Assembly: GCA_944739405.2 (NCBI GenBank)
Contig: OX123185.2
Location: forward strand, 10,909,840 to 10,973,839
From: Euclidia mi
Lineage: Eukaryota; Arthropoda; Insecta; Lepidoptera; Erebidae
Direction: 5' to 3'
DNA: 64,000 nucleotides
How positions within the stretch are numbered: position 1 is the stretch's first letter; each line of letters opens with the position of its first letter. The notes below the pieces were generated by a model. That model had not been told where the DNA came from. It made no database searches and worked only from the letters and a program-made list of their open reading frames with translations. Made by a program: the position numbers and the translations under genes. Positions 23,100 to 35,400 of the stretch are shown here, in pieces.

Positions 23100-24907
23100 T
23101 AAACTATATATAGATACAACTCTATGCACCTTCTTAAGGTCATGTATGGGGCAATGGAGGACCGTATTGCGCTATCCAGGATGTCGATCGAGTTTGGATT
23201 GCGGAGTTCCTATAAAGATCGAGCGAGGTATATTCCAGGGCGACAGTCTGAGCCCTTTGTGGTTTTGCCTAGCACTGAACCCTCTAAGTACTTTATTGGA
23301 GGCTTCAGGGCTAGGCTATCGGTTAAGGAGAGGTGGTCATGTTATATCTCACCTCCTTTTCATGGATGACCTGAAATAGTTTGCCCTCAACAATCTCCAA
23401 CTGACTGCATTACTTAAGGTAACTGAAACCTTTAGTAATTCTATCAGGATGGAATTTGGTGTGGACAAATGTGCGGTCATGCATGTGAAGAAAGGCGAGA
23501 TTATGGAATCTGCAGGGATACAACTCTCAGATTCCATACAACTTCGGTCCCTCTCTCTAACGGAAACTTACAAATACCTGGGTATGTCGCAGTCTTTGAA
23601 TATCTCTGAGGCTGACATGAAGCAGTCGCTGCAGGCTCGTTTCTTTGGCCGCCTGAAAAAAGTTCCGAATAGTTTTTTATCAGGTGGTAACAAGGTGAGC
23701 GCCTGCAACGGACGGGCCATGCCAGTCCTAATGTATTCCTTCGGCATAATCAGGTGGACTCAGACTGAACTTGACGTCCTGGACAGAAAAGTCCGTTCAA
23801 TGCTGACTGCATCTCGGATGCATCATCCACGCTCGTCGGTAATGAGGCTATACATCCCGCGGAAATGTGGTGGTCGAGGATTTTTATGTCTTATGACCCT
23901 CCATAACCGCGAGCTGTATAACCTCAGAGAATATTTTCTGCAAATGAGTGTGGATATGCATCGAGATGTGGTTGCAGTGGATACTGGACTTACCCCGCTC
24001 GCTCTGGCTAAAGAGAACTGGGACAAACCTGCAGTGCTTAGTATTGAGGACCGGAGAGAAATATGGAAAGGCAAGGAGCTACATGGACGCTTTTATAAGG
24101 CCTTACACGGGTCTGATATAGATATTAAGGCATCCGTTTCCTGGCTGCGCTTCGGTGATCTTCTCGGAGAAACCGAAGGTTTTGTCTGTGCAATTATGGA
24201 TGAAGTTGTCATGACAAATAACTACCACAAGTATATCCTGAGGGACGGTACGGTTGATATATTTCGGGCGTGTCACCAGCCCGGGGAATCTCTCAGGCAT
24301 ATTGTGTCCGGTTGTTCGAGTCTTGCCAATGGTCAATATTTGCACAGACATAACCAAGTGGCTAGGATTGTCCATCAGCAACTAGCCCTTAAATATAAAC
24401 TCATTGGTTCTGAGGTACCGTACTACAGATATGTGCCCGACCCAGTTCTCGAAAATGGTCGTCCATTGTTGTACTGGGATCGGTCTATCATTACAGACAG
24501 GACTATTGTAGCCAATAAGCCTGATATTGTAGTGATAGACCGAGCAGAGCGTCTCGCAATGATTGTTGATATCACCATACCACATGACGGTAATCTCGTG
24601 AAGGCGGAAATGACAAAAAGATTAAATATTTAGATCTAGCCCACGAGATTGTCGACATGTGGGATGTAGATTCAGCAATCATTGTTCCGATTGTCGTTTC
24701 AGTTAATGGATTGATCGCCAAAAGCCTCGACCAACATTTAAAGAGGCTCGCACCGGGCAGCTGGATCAAGGCGTGAATTCAGAAGGCAGTTCTTCTCGAT
24801 ACGGCACGCATTGTGAGGAAGTTCCTTTCTCTGAGGCCCTAACCACCGATGGCTTGGTCCCTGTACCCGACACTGGTGGGTTTCCGTGGTCCCATTTTAT
24901 ATAGTTA
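23100..24907 (+). pseudogene. R4/Dong-like RLE retrotransposon, 3' half, inactivated
   Basis: Plus-strand frame from about 23104. It has an RT palm with KIERGIFQGDSLSPLWFCLA, then the catalytic FMDD box near 23361. The frame then meets an in-frame TAG at 23377-23379, where the alignment simply continues. After the stop it runs 394 codons with the thumb, a PGESLRHIVSGC cysteine-histidine motif and an RLE nuclease block (KPDIVVIDRAERLAMIVDI). A one-base frameshift near 24605-24615 ends the frame early. The true C-terminal frame (KYLDLAHEIVDMWDVDSAII) resumes and stops at 24774-24776, followed by a short 3' UTR. Two lesions only, so decay is recent. The 5' half is missing. Confidence 0.85.
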
Positions 24908-24924
24908 AATTTATTGATTTACGT

Positions 24925-25140
24925 AGGGTTCCCACCAAGAACTTAGGGTCCCAAGCCAACCTCACTTGCAAGTGGTGCACCTGCCGATCAACGGACGAGG
25001 CTCTGGCAAACATAATATCCCGATAAGCGGCAATAGGCTCCCCACCTATTACGTGGGATCAAAACACTGGCGAAAAGTGGGTGTTTAATATGCCTCTGCC
25101 TACCCCTTCAGGGAAACAGGCGTGAGTCTATGTATGTATT
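24925..25140 (+). repeat. SINE family 3 (plus)
   Basis: Starts with gggttcccaccaagaactt and ends with the SINE tail ctaccccttcagggaaacag. Near-identical to the minus-strand copy at 12478-12690. Confidence 0.65.
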
Positions 25141-26029
25141 TATTGATTTATACTAAGGTTTAATTATGCAAAATTCGATTATGTGAATACTAATTAATAA
25201 ACTATAAAGGTATCAACCACCAGCATTTGATTCTCGCCTAGACAGCAATGGAATAAGGAAAACACTTTGGCCAAAATGTCTTTATTGGGCTCACAGGCCC
25301 AATAAACTAAAATTTGTCTTCTGCTGTCTTTTAAAACCACGCAATGAGAGAAGGCAAGGCAATCTTATATAGATCTCTAACTAAATTTCGTACGTTTTGG
25401 CGGCGATTGAGGCACGTAGTATTTGACATGTCACCTAAAACTGTGTAGAAAGTTGACTGAAACCAAATTTGTCATAACTTAATTATCTCTTTCTAGCGTT
25501 ATCTAAGACTACAATAGCAATATATTATACTAAACTCCTCTGGTACGGCGAACAACTTTAAAACATCTTAATTTATGTAATAAATTTATTTTCTTTCAAT
25601 GATCATTGCTCAACCGTATCCAAGCGTAATCTTGAAGAAGACACGTCCAGAGGCAAAAGTGGTAAACATACTTTCAATAAGACACACTGTATATTCAATG
25701 CGTAATATGACACTATACTTTAGAGACGTCTTATAACACAACTTCATGACTAGCTATTTATTTGAAGCTAATTTTCAAACAAGACTATATAGGCTTCAAC
25801 AGAACTTAAAGCTTCTTATAAAATTAAAAACAAAAAACAAATAATCAATCAATTAAACAGAAGTTTCAACAAGAAATTATATCTATGAATAAGAATAGGC
25901 ATGAAACACTCGTTTTGCAGACTACACGCCGTCGCGGCCTGCCCTTTGATCTTGAAACTCATCTCGGCTAAATATTGAAAACGTGATATAAATTTAATCA
26001 CCGTGTGGTGTCTGTCCGTGTGGTGACGG
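25141..26029. other. Intergenic, nothing recognised
   Basis: A+T-rich, no long frame, no repeat recognised by eye. Confidence 0.55.
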
Positions 26030-26255
26030 ATTAAGAATACAGATTGTCACCACCCCATATCATCCCATGGGTGTCGTAAGTGCCGACAAAGCGAGCATAT
26101 TATGCAGAGAACAGCACTGTAAGAGAAGGAAAACTTGATACAAACCCTATACCAACCCGTTTGGCCAGCGTGGTATAGTAGGCCATTGCCTCCTTTCAAA
26201 GGAGAGGCCTAGTTTAGCAGTGGACTGTTAAAGGCTGATGATGATGATGATATAA
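26030..26255 (-). repeat. cctactataccacg repeat (minus)
   Basis: Reverse-orientation copy with gtcaccaccccatatcatcc at the left and ggcctagtttagcagtgg at the right. Confidence 0.65.
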
Positions 26256-26504
26256 ATGTGGATATGAGGGCAACGAGTAACCCCCTTTGTAAGTAAGCAA
26301 GAATTTTATACCAACCTTTATGCTGATCTTGGAATTGAACCAAAGTAAAATTGTATAAAAACTTTATCAAAAAATTGAAAGCAAACATTATCAAAAAATG
26401 GTGTTATTTGATAATGTTTGCTTTTGAAAGTTGTGTTAATTTTATTCCTATTCGATTTGGCCGTACAGACAGCGTAGATACGGTTCTATTAATACTGAAA
26501 CTTG

Positions 26505-26600
26505 ATTGGAATATTGGTCTAGTGGCTAATGAACTTGGCTGCTAAGCTGGAGGTCTGAGGTTCCGTTTCCGGACAGTGCAATTCTGTGTGTGATGGACAC
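26505..26600 (+). repeat. tRNA-like SINE head
   Basis: tggtctagtggctaatgaac resembles an A-box region and gaggttccgtttcc a B box. No convincing acceptor stem, so not called a tRNA gene. Confidence 0.4.
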
Positions 26601-27078
26601 GATGATTTATTATATTATCTATAGCTGTTTCCCGCGGTTTCACGGGTAATTTATAGCCTAAGTTACTCCTTGGTACATCAGCTATAGCTAATAAAAATAG
26701 CTAAGTGAAAGTCCCGTCAAAATCGGTCCAGCCGTACCAAAGAATAACGAGAACAAACAGATAGACAGACAGACACACCGACAGACAGACAAACATGTAA
26801 TTTCGGTATGTTTACCGTGTATACATCCATATGCCTTAAGTAAAAAGCGGTTATTTTAATATTACAAACAGACACTCCAATTTTATTTATGTGTATTGAT
26901 GTATTGATAATGTGTTTGTATTTAAGTATTTAACAACATACTTAATGCAAGTATGTTGTTCAGTTATCTGGTTGTATAAGGTATGTACAAGTAGTTATAA
27001 GATAAGTTTGAGATCTGATGACGGTGTGTGAGTGTATCCTAGGATAATATTATTAAGAATGAAAGATAATTTCATTAC

Positions 27079-27082
<4 letters not shown>

Positions 27083-27169
<87 letters not shown>
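27083..27169. repeat. (TA)n microsatellite
   Basis: About 87 bp of uninterrupted TA directly abutting the 3' end of the CR1/Zenon-like repeat to its right. The same junction motif (atggtaataggcgg) ends in A-runs in other copies. Confidence 0.95.
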
Positions 27170-27172
<3 letters not shown>

Positions 27173-27470
27173 GGTAATAGGCGGGGCAGACGTGCAGGCG
27201 GATCGCCTGATGGTAAGCAATTACCGCCGCCCATGGACACAAGCAACACCACAGCTGCACCGGAGTCACAAGTGCGTTGCCGCCCCTTTGGGTTGGGAAA
27301 AGGGATAGGATGAGGAGTGGGATGAGGGAGAAGGAATATGGGATAGGGCCTCCGGCACTCTCACTCACCGAACGACACGCAACAGTTTAGGTACTGTTAC
27401 TTTACGTCGATTTTCTGTGAGAGGGTAGTACTTCCCCGGTCTCGCCGGCCCATTCATGCTGAAATCAGCA
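27170..27470 (-). repeat. CR1/Zenon-like 3' end
   Basis: Complete block from ggtaataggcggggcagac through ccgcccatggacacaagca and ggcctccggcactctcact to the terminal ctcgccggcccattcatg. Confidence 0.65.
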
Positions 27471-27793
27471 AGGCTTTACTACCTAGGATAAATGTTGCAA
27501 ACACAAATGTTGTCTACTAATATTAAAACAAATTTTCGTTATTAACAATGTATGTTACTATGTACATAATAATATTGTAAAATAGGAAGAAGTTAGTAAA
27601 TTGCCATGTTTTACTCGTGTATAAAACCCAACGCCAGTCTGCGAATACATTCAGATTGACGAAACATTGTGTTTGATTTCTTCCCAAATAACACAATAAA
27701 ACTTAAATTTCAAGAATTTGGAAAATTCTTGGAAGTTACGTTTTATTTCTTGCAGCTACAGCTTCAAATGGAAAAATACTTACGAAGAGCCTT

Positions 27794-27964
27794 AAGGTGA
27801 ACGCACACTCATCCCAGCCGAACGCGTAGAACGCACACTATCGATTGGACGATTCGACGCAGGGAAGTGTGCGAGGTTTCATAAGATTTCATATTCAGAG
27901 TTCTAAAATTCGTTTCGTTCGACTCGTTCGAGGCGTTCGGCTCGGATTAGTGTGCGTTCACCTT
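27794..27964. mobile_element. MITE, aaggtgaacgcacact termini
   Basis: The left end aaggtgaacgcacactcat and the right end attagtgtgcgttcacctt are inverted repeats, continued inward by agccgaacgc and gcgttcggct. 171 bp, no coding sequence. Confidence 0.8.
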
Positions 27965-28228
27965 TATTCAGCAAACTTATAGGTACATGTATTCACACTG
28001 TATAATAATTTAGATTACGAAAATTAGTCACATCTATATCATTTGCTGTTAAAATAAAGGGCTTCGTTCTTAGCTGCAAACATTCTCCTCAACAGCTACT
28101 AGCGTGTATTTAGGTACTTCATAACTTTTGTAATACATAATCGATATAAAATTATGTTGAAAATAATTTCTTAACCTTTGTATGAATAAGAACTGTTTGA
28201 CAGACAATCACAGCGTTTGTCCGTTACG

Positions 28229-28403
28229 ACAGCGTTTTCGTGTCAAAAAGGACACAAGCCTGTCCTAAAATGTAATTAGCGATTCATTCGTTCCTTTTTT
28301 AGATGTTAAACTAAAAACCCTGATTTTTTCGTCAAAAAATGATGCAACATTACTAATTACGGCTTTTTAGAAAACCTTTTTGAATTTGACACGAAAACGC
28401 TGT
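28229..28403. mobile_element. MITE, acagcgttttcgtgtca termini
   Basis: acagcgttttcgtgtcaaa and its reverse complement tttgacacgaaaacgctgt bound a 175-bp non-coding body. Target duplication not clear. Confidence 0.75.
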
Positions 28404-29462
28404 AAACCATCATGGCGGTTGAGTGATATCACAAAGTACAAAACAAAACAAACCGTGAATGATGTCTGGTCTGATGTACCCACTTTTATTTTGTTATATT
28501 CGATTTGACAGGTAGAAAGTTTGACGTTTTAGTTGTATTTACTACTAAAACGTTAAAAACATGAATGGCGGACGTACTGTTTGACGTAATGTTCTCTGAT
28601 TGGTGTTCACTGTCACAAGAATAAATACATTATTTTTAGTTTTAGAATTGAAATAAAACGACGTATTCCCAGAGACGAGTGGCAAAGACTGACAATGTTT
28701 TATTTCTTACTATAGAAGTAAACATATAATTTGAAATAAATGTCTATATGTCTAGTGACAATAAAAGACAGATGGCCAGTACGATACATGGCCAGTGCTA
28801 ATACATACTGTGTAGATATTAAACCTTCAACAAGAATCCTAAAAATCACATTAATCTTACCTTTTGATAGTAAATAATAAACTTTATTGACATCTTAAAA
28901 TCATAATGAATCTATAGATACTACAATCAAACCGATTTATTCTTAGTGGACACAAGCCTATAATAGAGTTAAGTTGAAGTTAAACTTGAAAAATATGAGA
29001 TCTTTGAAGTTGCTAGCAAAGCTTTTTTATTGACCAAGTACAGCATTTTCAACATATTTATGGACTGCGAGTATCCCACTCAAATGAGTCTTCGGGATCC
29101 ATGGACCGCAGGTTATGAATCTCTGGACTAGAACGAGAGGGCTGAACGGCTTTTATGTAAAAAAATATACTTTTCTTACTTAACGCTGCCGCAAAAAATC
29201 ATTTAACTAATTTCAGATACAAATTACATTTTGATCAATTAAAATAGGTACCTACAGTAAAAAACATGATTTAAGATTAAATAAGTTTATAACCAAGAAC
29301 CCGTGATACACCATAGTTTCCATAATTATGTTTACATCGTAAAACGAATCTTAGAAAACGAAGATTAATTTTATAATGAAGAAAATCTAAATAAATTCTC
29401 AAGCATCGGACATTATCACTGTTATCAGGTATTAAAAATCAGGAATATAGCAATATCGACTA
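28404..29462. other. Intergenic and P450-B 3' flank
   Basis: No gene. The right-hand part (about 29265-29462) aligns in inverse orientation with 16872-17085 and so marks the 3' extent of the P450 duplication. Confidence 0.6.
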
Positions 29463-32400
29463 CTATTTACATCTATCTTCCACACACACCAAAAATCCGT
29501 TTGCATCTTTCATCATCAGTTCAAATTTTAATTTGAGTGGTGAGAATTGGCCGTCTTGATCCAACGCTGGCAGAAGTCTGTAGCGTCGCAGAATATTCGA
29601 AAGAATTGTCTTCATTGACATAATAGCGAATTGAGAACCTGTAAATGAATATCATAAATATCTAGATGAGCCCGCGTTATTTAAGCCTACTGTTCCATTC
29701 CCGTGGCTCATAGCGTAATGTTATAAAGCGTACAGCCTGTCTCAATAAATGGACTCTCTAACACTGTTTTTTTTTAAATCGAGCTATTAGTGCCTGAGAT
29801 TAGCGCGTTCAGGTAAACATACAAACAAACAAACTCATCAGCCTTATATATATATAAAGCTATATGTGTATGTGTTTAGATTAGATAAATACAATGACAA
29901 TATTTTGTACGCTTGTCAAATGTAACGTCAATTCAGATAGAACATTTTTTTGGATAGAACTTAAGTACTCCGAATGTCACTTTTTAGAGGTTTACTTTAC
30001 TTAGTCAAGTCAGACAGCTATTCACTTCAGTTGTGCATGTCGGAAAGTCGCTGTGTCAGTTCATCATCAGCCTTTAACAGTCCACTGCTGGACTAGGCCT
30101 CTCCTTTGAAAGGAGTAATTGGCCAACTATACACCCATAGGATGATATGGGGTGGTGACATTCCGTTGCAATGATGGGCTTGGTGTCGTAAATAAAAGAT
30201 GTTATTAGGTTCGATGATTACAGTATAATGTATCTCAAATAAGTATTACATTAGCTTATATAGTTGGGAAGGTGCATCGCACACTACACCTCCCCCGTTT
30301 ATAAAAATAAAAAATATGTTTACATACATGTTTTTTATGTAATTTAAAATACAGTTTTTCAATAAAATCATGATAAAAGTATACCTATCTTTTTCATTAT
30401 TTAATATAATCGCAAAAACAACACTCAAATATTCAATATATCTAATCCTAAAGCATTAATAAAATTTTATTGAAAATAACCACAAATAGAGAATTTTTGA
30501 AACTTTACCATATTGACATAAACTAAAATGAAATACTAATTCCATATTTATTTTGAAGTATAAAATAAACAAATTCACTAAACTTAATTCGAGAGGAAAT
30601 TCTAATAAAAGTTACCATAGGCATATTTTTTTTTTTTAGTAGATTATAGTAATACAATTTTAATAAAAAGAAATTAAATGGAACATTTTGGTCAATTAAA
30701 TAATTGAAACAAACATAAAAAGAAATATGAATGACCAATACAAATTAAAACGCTTCCCCAGCTTCACTCATTAAAAAAAAGGACACAAAAATATAACTTA
30801 ATTCTAATGCACTGTTGACAATACCTATTATTACAATAACAATAATACTTTATATTTATTTAACATGTTGATTGGCTAATTCTTATTTTTACCAATATAT
30901 TATTTTATTTATAAATCATTTAACCATTTTATTATAAATCAGAACAATAAAAACATTTGACGAATAAAATATCATCTGAACCAAAAATACGTTATTCAAT
31001 ATTACTATTATACAAAAAAAAACACAGGTATGTCTAATGTATAAAATCCTTGGTATACAATTATATTGTGATGTTAATTAGGAGAGGCTTAAGTCCAGCA
31101 GTGGACTGCTAACGGCCGTAGTAGTAGTAGTTTACAACACAAACATTTAAAAAAATCACAATTTGACATATTTTCTTTTCTCAAAAGTTCAGTAACAGTA
31201 AACACGAACACTGAAATATAAAATTGAATTGTTTTTTTTTTTTTTTAATCTGGATGAAATATGAAAAAAAAAATCTTATTACATATTATTTTGTAACATT
31301 AGAGTATTGGTATTGCATAACATTTTATATTTAAATACAAATATCAGATTTTATTTCTTTCAACAACTCTTTATTACTCATCAACATAATTTTATTTCCA
31401 TTTATCACATACTTTTCACAACATCTCATAATTATTTATTCTTTATCCATTTCAATACACAGTAAGGTACACATTTATTTTCTTATCATAATATCGGTCC
31501 GGCCGGACATTTTCATCATTTATTTATAATATTCATTTCTCATATTCATCATTTATTATCACAAGGGGCTCAATTTAAGGCTTCTTTGGCCTCCAACAAT
31601 TTTCACAGAGGAATCTCGTTCGCACCATGATCAAACTGAAGGAATGGCACCCTTTTATTCACCTTATTAATTTGTGTACCTATATTTAAATACCACTTTC
31701 ATAATAGCATTACATAACAAAACATTTATGCTTACTTCCAAAATGAATACTTCAGTACATACGAATCCAACATCGCTTTTGGGTGATCAGTCCAAATTGC
31801 TGTCGAAAACCTAGTTACTGAATATTCCCTTCAACGTCATACATTCCTATAGCAATCTAAACACTCATTTCAAATTACTCATTCCAATACCATGCTTCCA
31901 AATAACATAAACCTTTTAATATCCCCATCTAATCACAGCGGTACCTAATTGCATACTAATGATTACAAAAAGATTTTTAATACCGTGCCTATATCCGACC
32001 AATTTTCCCTATTCCAAAACATAAAAATAATATCCATAAATATCACAAGTATATAAGTATTGAAATATTATTCAAATCTTTTACACGAAAATGAACTCGT
32101 CTCAAATGTTACAATCGTTATAAATTACAAAATATGAAATTTTATATAAGTACATACTGTTACTATATTTAGCCACATGATTCAACATAGTATTTCTATA
32201 GAAGACTAATGTTCACACAATCACATGCAGGTGACAAAACTTTTAGACGAATGCATTCCTTAAGATATTGCATCATAGCATAGGTGTCAAGTTTACTAGG
32301 TGTCGTTTTTATTAGCGCGAACTAACACACTACTGGACTAATTATAACTTATGATTCGTTATCACCAATAAAATAAAAGCTTGAAAATTAAAATATTAAT

Positions 32401-35400
32401 AGTAAAATATGAATATCTATCTTTGATTTACTAATGCTTTGATACATTTTATATAATAAATAAAATATATGTATTAACTAATTACGTTTGGAAGTTAAGT
32501 TTATCGAAAATAAATCGCAACAAAGATTTACAAAAAATGTTCATAAATTTAAATTATAACAATGTTACTTATGCAAGTTAAAAGAAATGAAGAAGCAAAT
32601 CCGTGCGCAACATGTAGTGTTGCTAAGGTATCGTATATCGGCGCTTGCACATTAGACACCTTATGCGCAATAACTTAGGAATGCGTTCTTACATGGGACG
32701 ATTACAATAATTTCTTTAACAACAAAGAATAAAAATCTATAATTTGGCAACAATTTGGCAAATTTGTTGTGGGTTGAATTGCCAAACATATAATATTATT
32801 GTCAACAGGCATGTTTTTACTTTCATATTACTAATTACGACTACATAAAAGAGTATATGAAAAATAAAACTAACACAAAATGATCAATTGTTGTCCGCGC
32901 GGCAAAATTGAGAAAAAAAAAAGAAAACCAAAACAAAAACAAGGAGATACAGTTCACCTTACAATGTTCACGTTCAGGCACTGTGAGAAAAGGACACCGT
33001 GTCGTGTCCACGCTTCACGTGGAGCCCTCCTAGGCATCGTCGTCGTGTGGCCTTCACGAGACCGAAACCCAGGGCTCCCGGCTGCATCATCCTCGTGCAA
33101 CCTCGCAATCCAGCTTTCCGCAGTCTCAAGTCATATAATATCGTTCGCCAGAAAATCGCAACAGGCGCAACGGCTCGATACGCCATTTCATTTTCATGAT
33201 ATCTTCGCCAAATATACGTCAATTCCACAAATAATATCAAAAACGTTTATCTTTAAAAAAACCACTGGCTCAGTACTGCCAGAAGGCAGCACTGGCAGGG
33301 TCGCCATGCAATGATGGGCTTGGTGTCGTAAATAAAAGATGTTATTAGGTTCGATGATTACAGTATAATGTATCTCAAATAAGTATTACATTAGCTTATA
33401 TAGTTGGGAAGGTGCATCGCACACTACACCGTATTCTATACATAAGTTCGAATATATTGCTCCGAAAGTATGTATATTTGTTTGTGTGTCCTTCTTTCAC
33501 GCTAAACTCCTACACGGATTTATATTACTATCCAAGATACCGCCCGCAGCTCCAACCGCTTGCATATCAACTGTCACAATAAGAGACTATGTGTTATTCT
33601 GACAAGCTACATATATTTAAGAACTTTTAAATAAAAAAAAATGGCAGAAAAATGAAACTGAACTGTCGAAATCACTTTTACTATACTTACCAAGACAATT
33701 TCGAGGACCGTGACTGAACGCCAAGAATGCGGCTGGATGCTTTGGAGGCTCATCAATAAATCTCTCTGGCCTAAACTCATCTGCATCCGGCCCCCAATAC
33801 AAAGGGTTACGTTGCACTGACCAGATGTTTATGAATACACCGCAGCCTTCCAAAAGAGTTTTTCCTGAAGCTGAAACAGGCAGACAATGGGCTGTAAAGA
33901 TATGCCATTACCTTTTTTTATAGGTATACTGTTGTGGTTGACGGCATAGAATACAAGTGTCACCACCCCCTATCTTCCCGTGGGTGCCGTAAGAGGCGAC
34001 TAAGGGAAAACACGATGCAAATACCATCTTTGCGTACCTATAGATGGAAAACTCGACATCAAACCCTATACGACTGCCTTGTTGGTCTCGCGGCATAAAT
34101 GTGCGCGTGGGATCGGGAGGTCCCGGGTTCGATTCCTGGGTCGGGCAGTGTTATTGGGTTTTTCTGTCGCGAAATTCTCAGTAGCAGCACGGAGTCTGGT
34201 AATGTGCCCGGTACGGCAATAGGCTCGCCCCTTATTACGTGTGACTAAAGTATATCTGGCGAAAAGTGGGTGTAGAAATTCACCTCTGCCTACCTCTTCG
34301 GGGTTATAGGCGTGAGACTATGTATGTGTATGTATGTATACTGTTCTCAAAGGAAATTCTTAGCACAAATCTAAGTAATCATCGTTCTAAGTATAAAATG
34401 AGTTATCTGGACTGACATATCATCGCAGAGCATAAACTACTGAAAGTAGCAACATGAAAGTTAAACAGTGGATTTTTTATATCATGTAAATGGCATAGAT
34501 GCTCATTAAGGAATGTTTTTTTTTTGTATTCTTCTCCAAAGAGGTTAAATATGGATTATAAGTTTCGGGTGAGTGAAATTGCGGGCGATTGCTAAAAAAG
34601 TCGAAAAGAGGAATCAAAGTTGATAGCGGCGCCAGCCGTATACGAGAATCTAATAAGTAATATCGAACAAAATTATAAAAAAGAATCTATGAGTCATCTC
34701 CATTACATACGGGTAACTGATGAGTAATAATAATATGTACAATATACGCAAAATGTACGTCAGGCGAATTAGTCAGCAGTAGCCTAAAAAGTTACTCATT
34801 TTCTAAAAACTTGTAGAGTTTGTCCAAGCCTGCTTAAGTAGGTACGGTTGTACTACTTTCATAACACGGAAAATGCCAAAAATTTAAAAATGACTACATT
34901 AAACTATATGGCCAAAATCTTGTCCTCAATAAATTGTTATCAATTACTTACGTAACGTAATATCACGGTCGATTTTTCTCAAAATTACTGGTACTGGAGG
35001 ATACAGCCTCAAAGATTCTTTAATCACTGCTTCCAAATATTTCAGTCTTGGCAGATCTTCTTCTACTACTGGTCTATCAGAATCGCCAAACACTTCTTGA
35101 ATCCTAAAACATAAGTGTTATTTTAAAACTTGCTTTATATAAAAAAAATATTTAAATTTCTCTTGAGTCCAAAAAATCAAGCAAATTTTTTTTTACATAC
35201 GTTTCCTTAACCTTTTGCCGGTTATTCAACTGATTTAAAAATAAATAAGATGTTATAAACGGTTTTATTTTATGTTTTCTGCTTAAGAAATTATTATGCA
35301 TTCATCGATAAGAAAAAATATTTTTGTTTGGAAAGGAATGTTTTCCGTATAGTCCCATCTAAGTACGAGGGATGTAATTGGGAAGTCGAATTTTTGGTAA

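Larger units (their letters stand above)
30167..33428 (-). mobile_element. Non-coding LTR retrotransposon (LARD-like) in P450-B intron 9
   Basis: Two 122-bp direct repeats (30167-30288 and 33307-33428) are identical at every position. On the minus strand they start TG and end CA. Flanks are ccgt on both sides (30163-30166 and 33429-33432), a 4-bp target duplication within a known repeat whose empty form reads gacattccgtattct. On the minus strand a tggcgaccctgcc primer-binding-like site follows the 5' LTR directly, and gggggagg, a polypurine tract, abuts the 3' LTR. The 3018-bp interior is A+T-rich. Its longest minus-strand frame is about 88 codons with no gag, protease, RT or integrase motif. 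It would need enzymes from another element. Confidence 0.88.

Noticed and set aside
27032..27368. Frames with poly(Tyr-Ile)
   Set aside because: Translation of the (TA)n tract.
32880..33314. 144-aa plus-strand frame in the non-coding LTR element
   Set aside because: Antisense to the element, low complexity at its start, no homology recognised.
30167..33428. Tandem duplication rather than LTR element
   Set aside because: TG/CA ends, flanking ccgt duplication, adjacent PBS and PPT and the split host repeat all fit retrotransposon insertion better.
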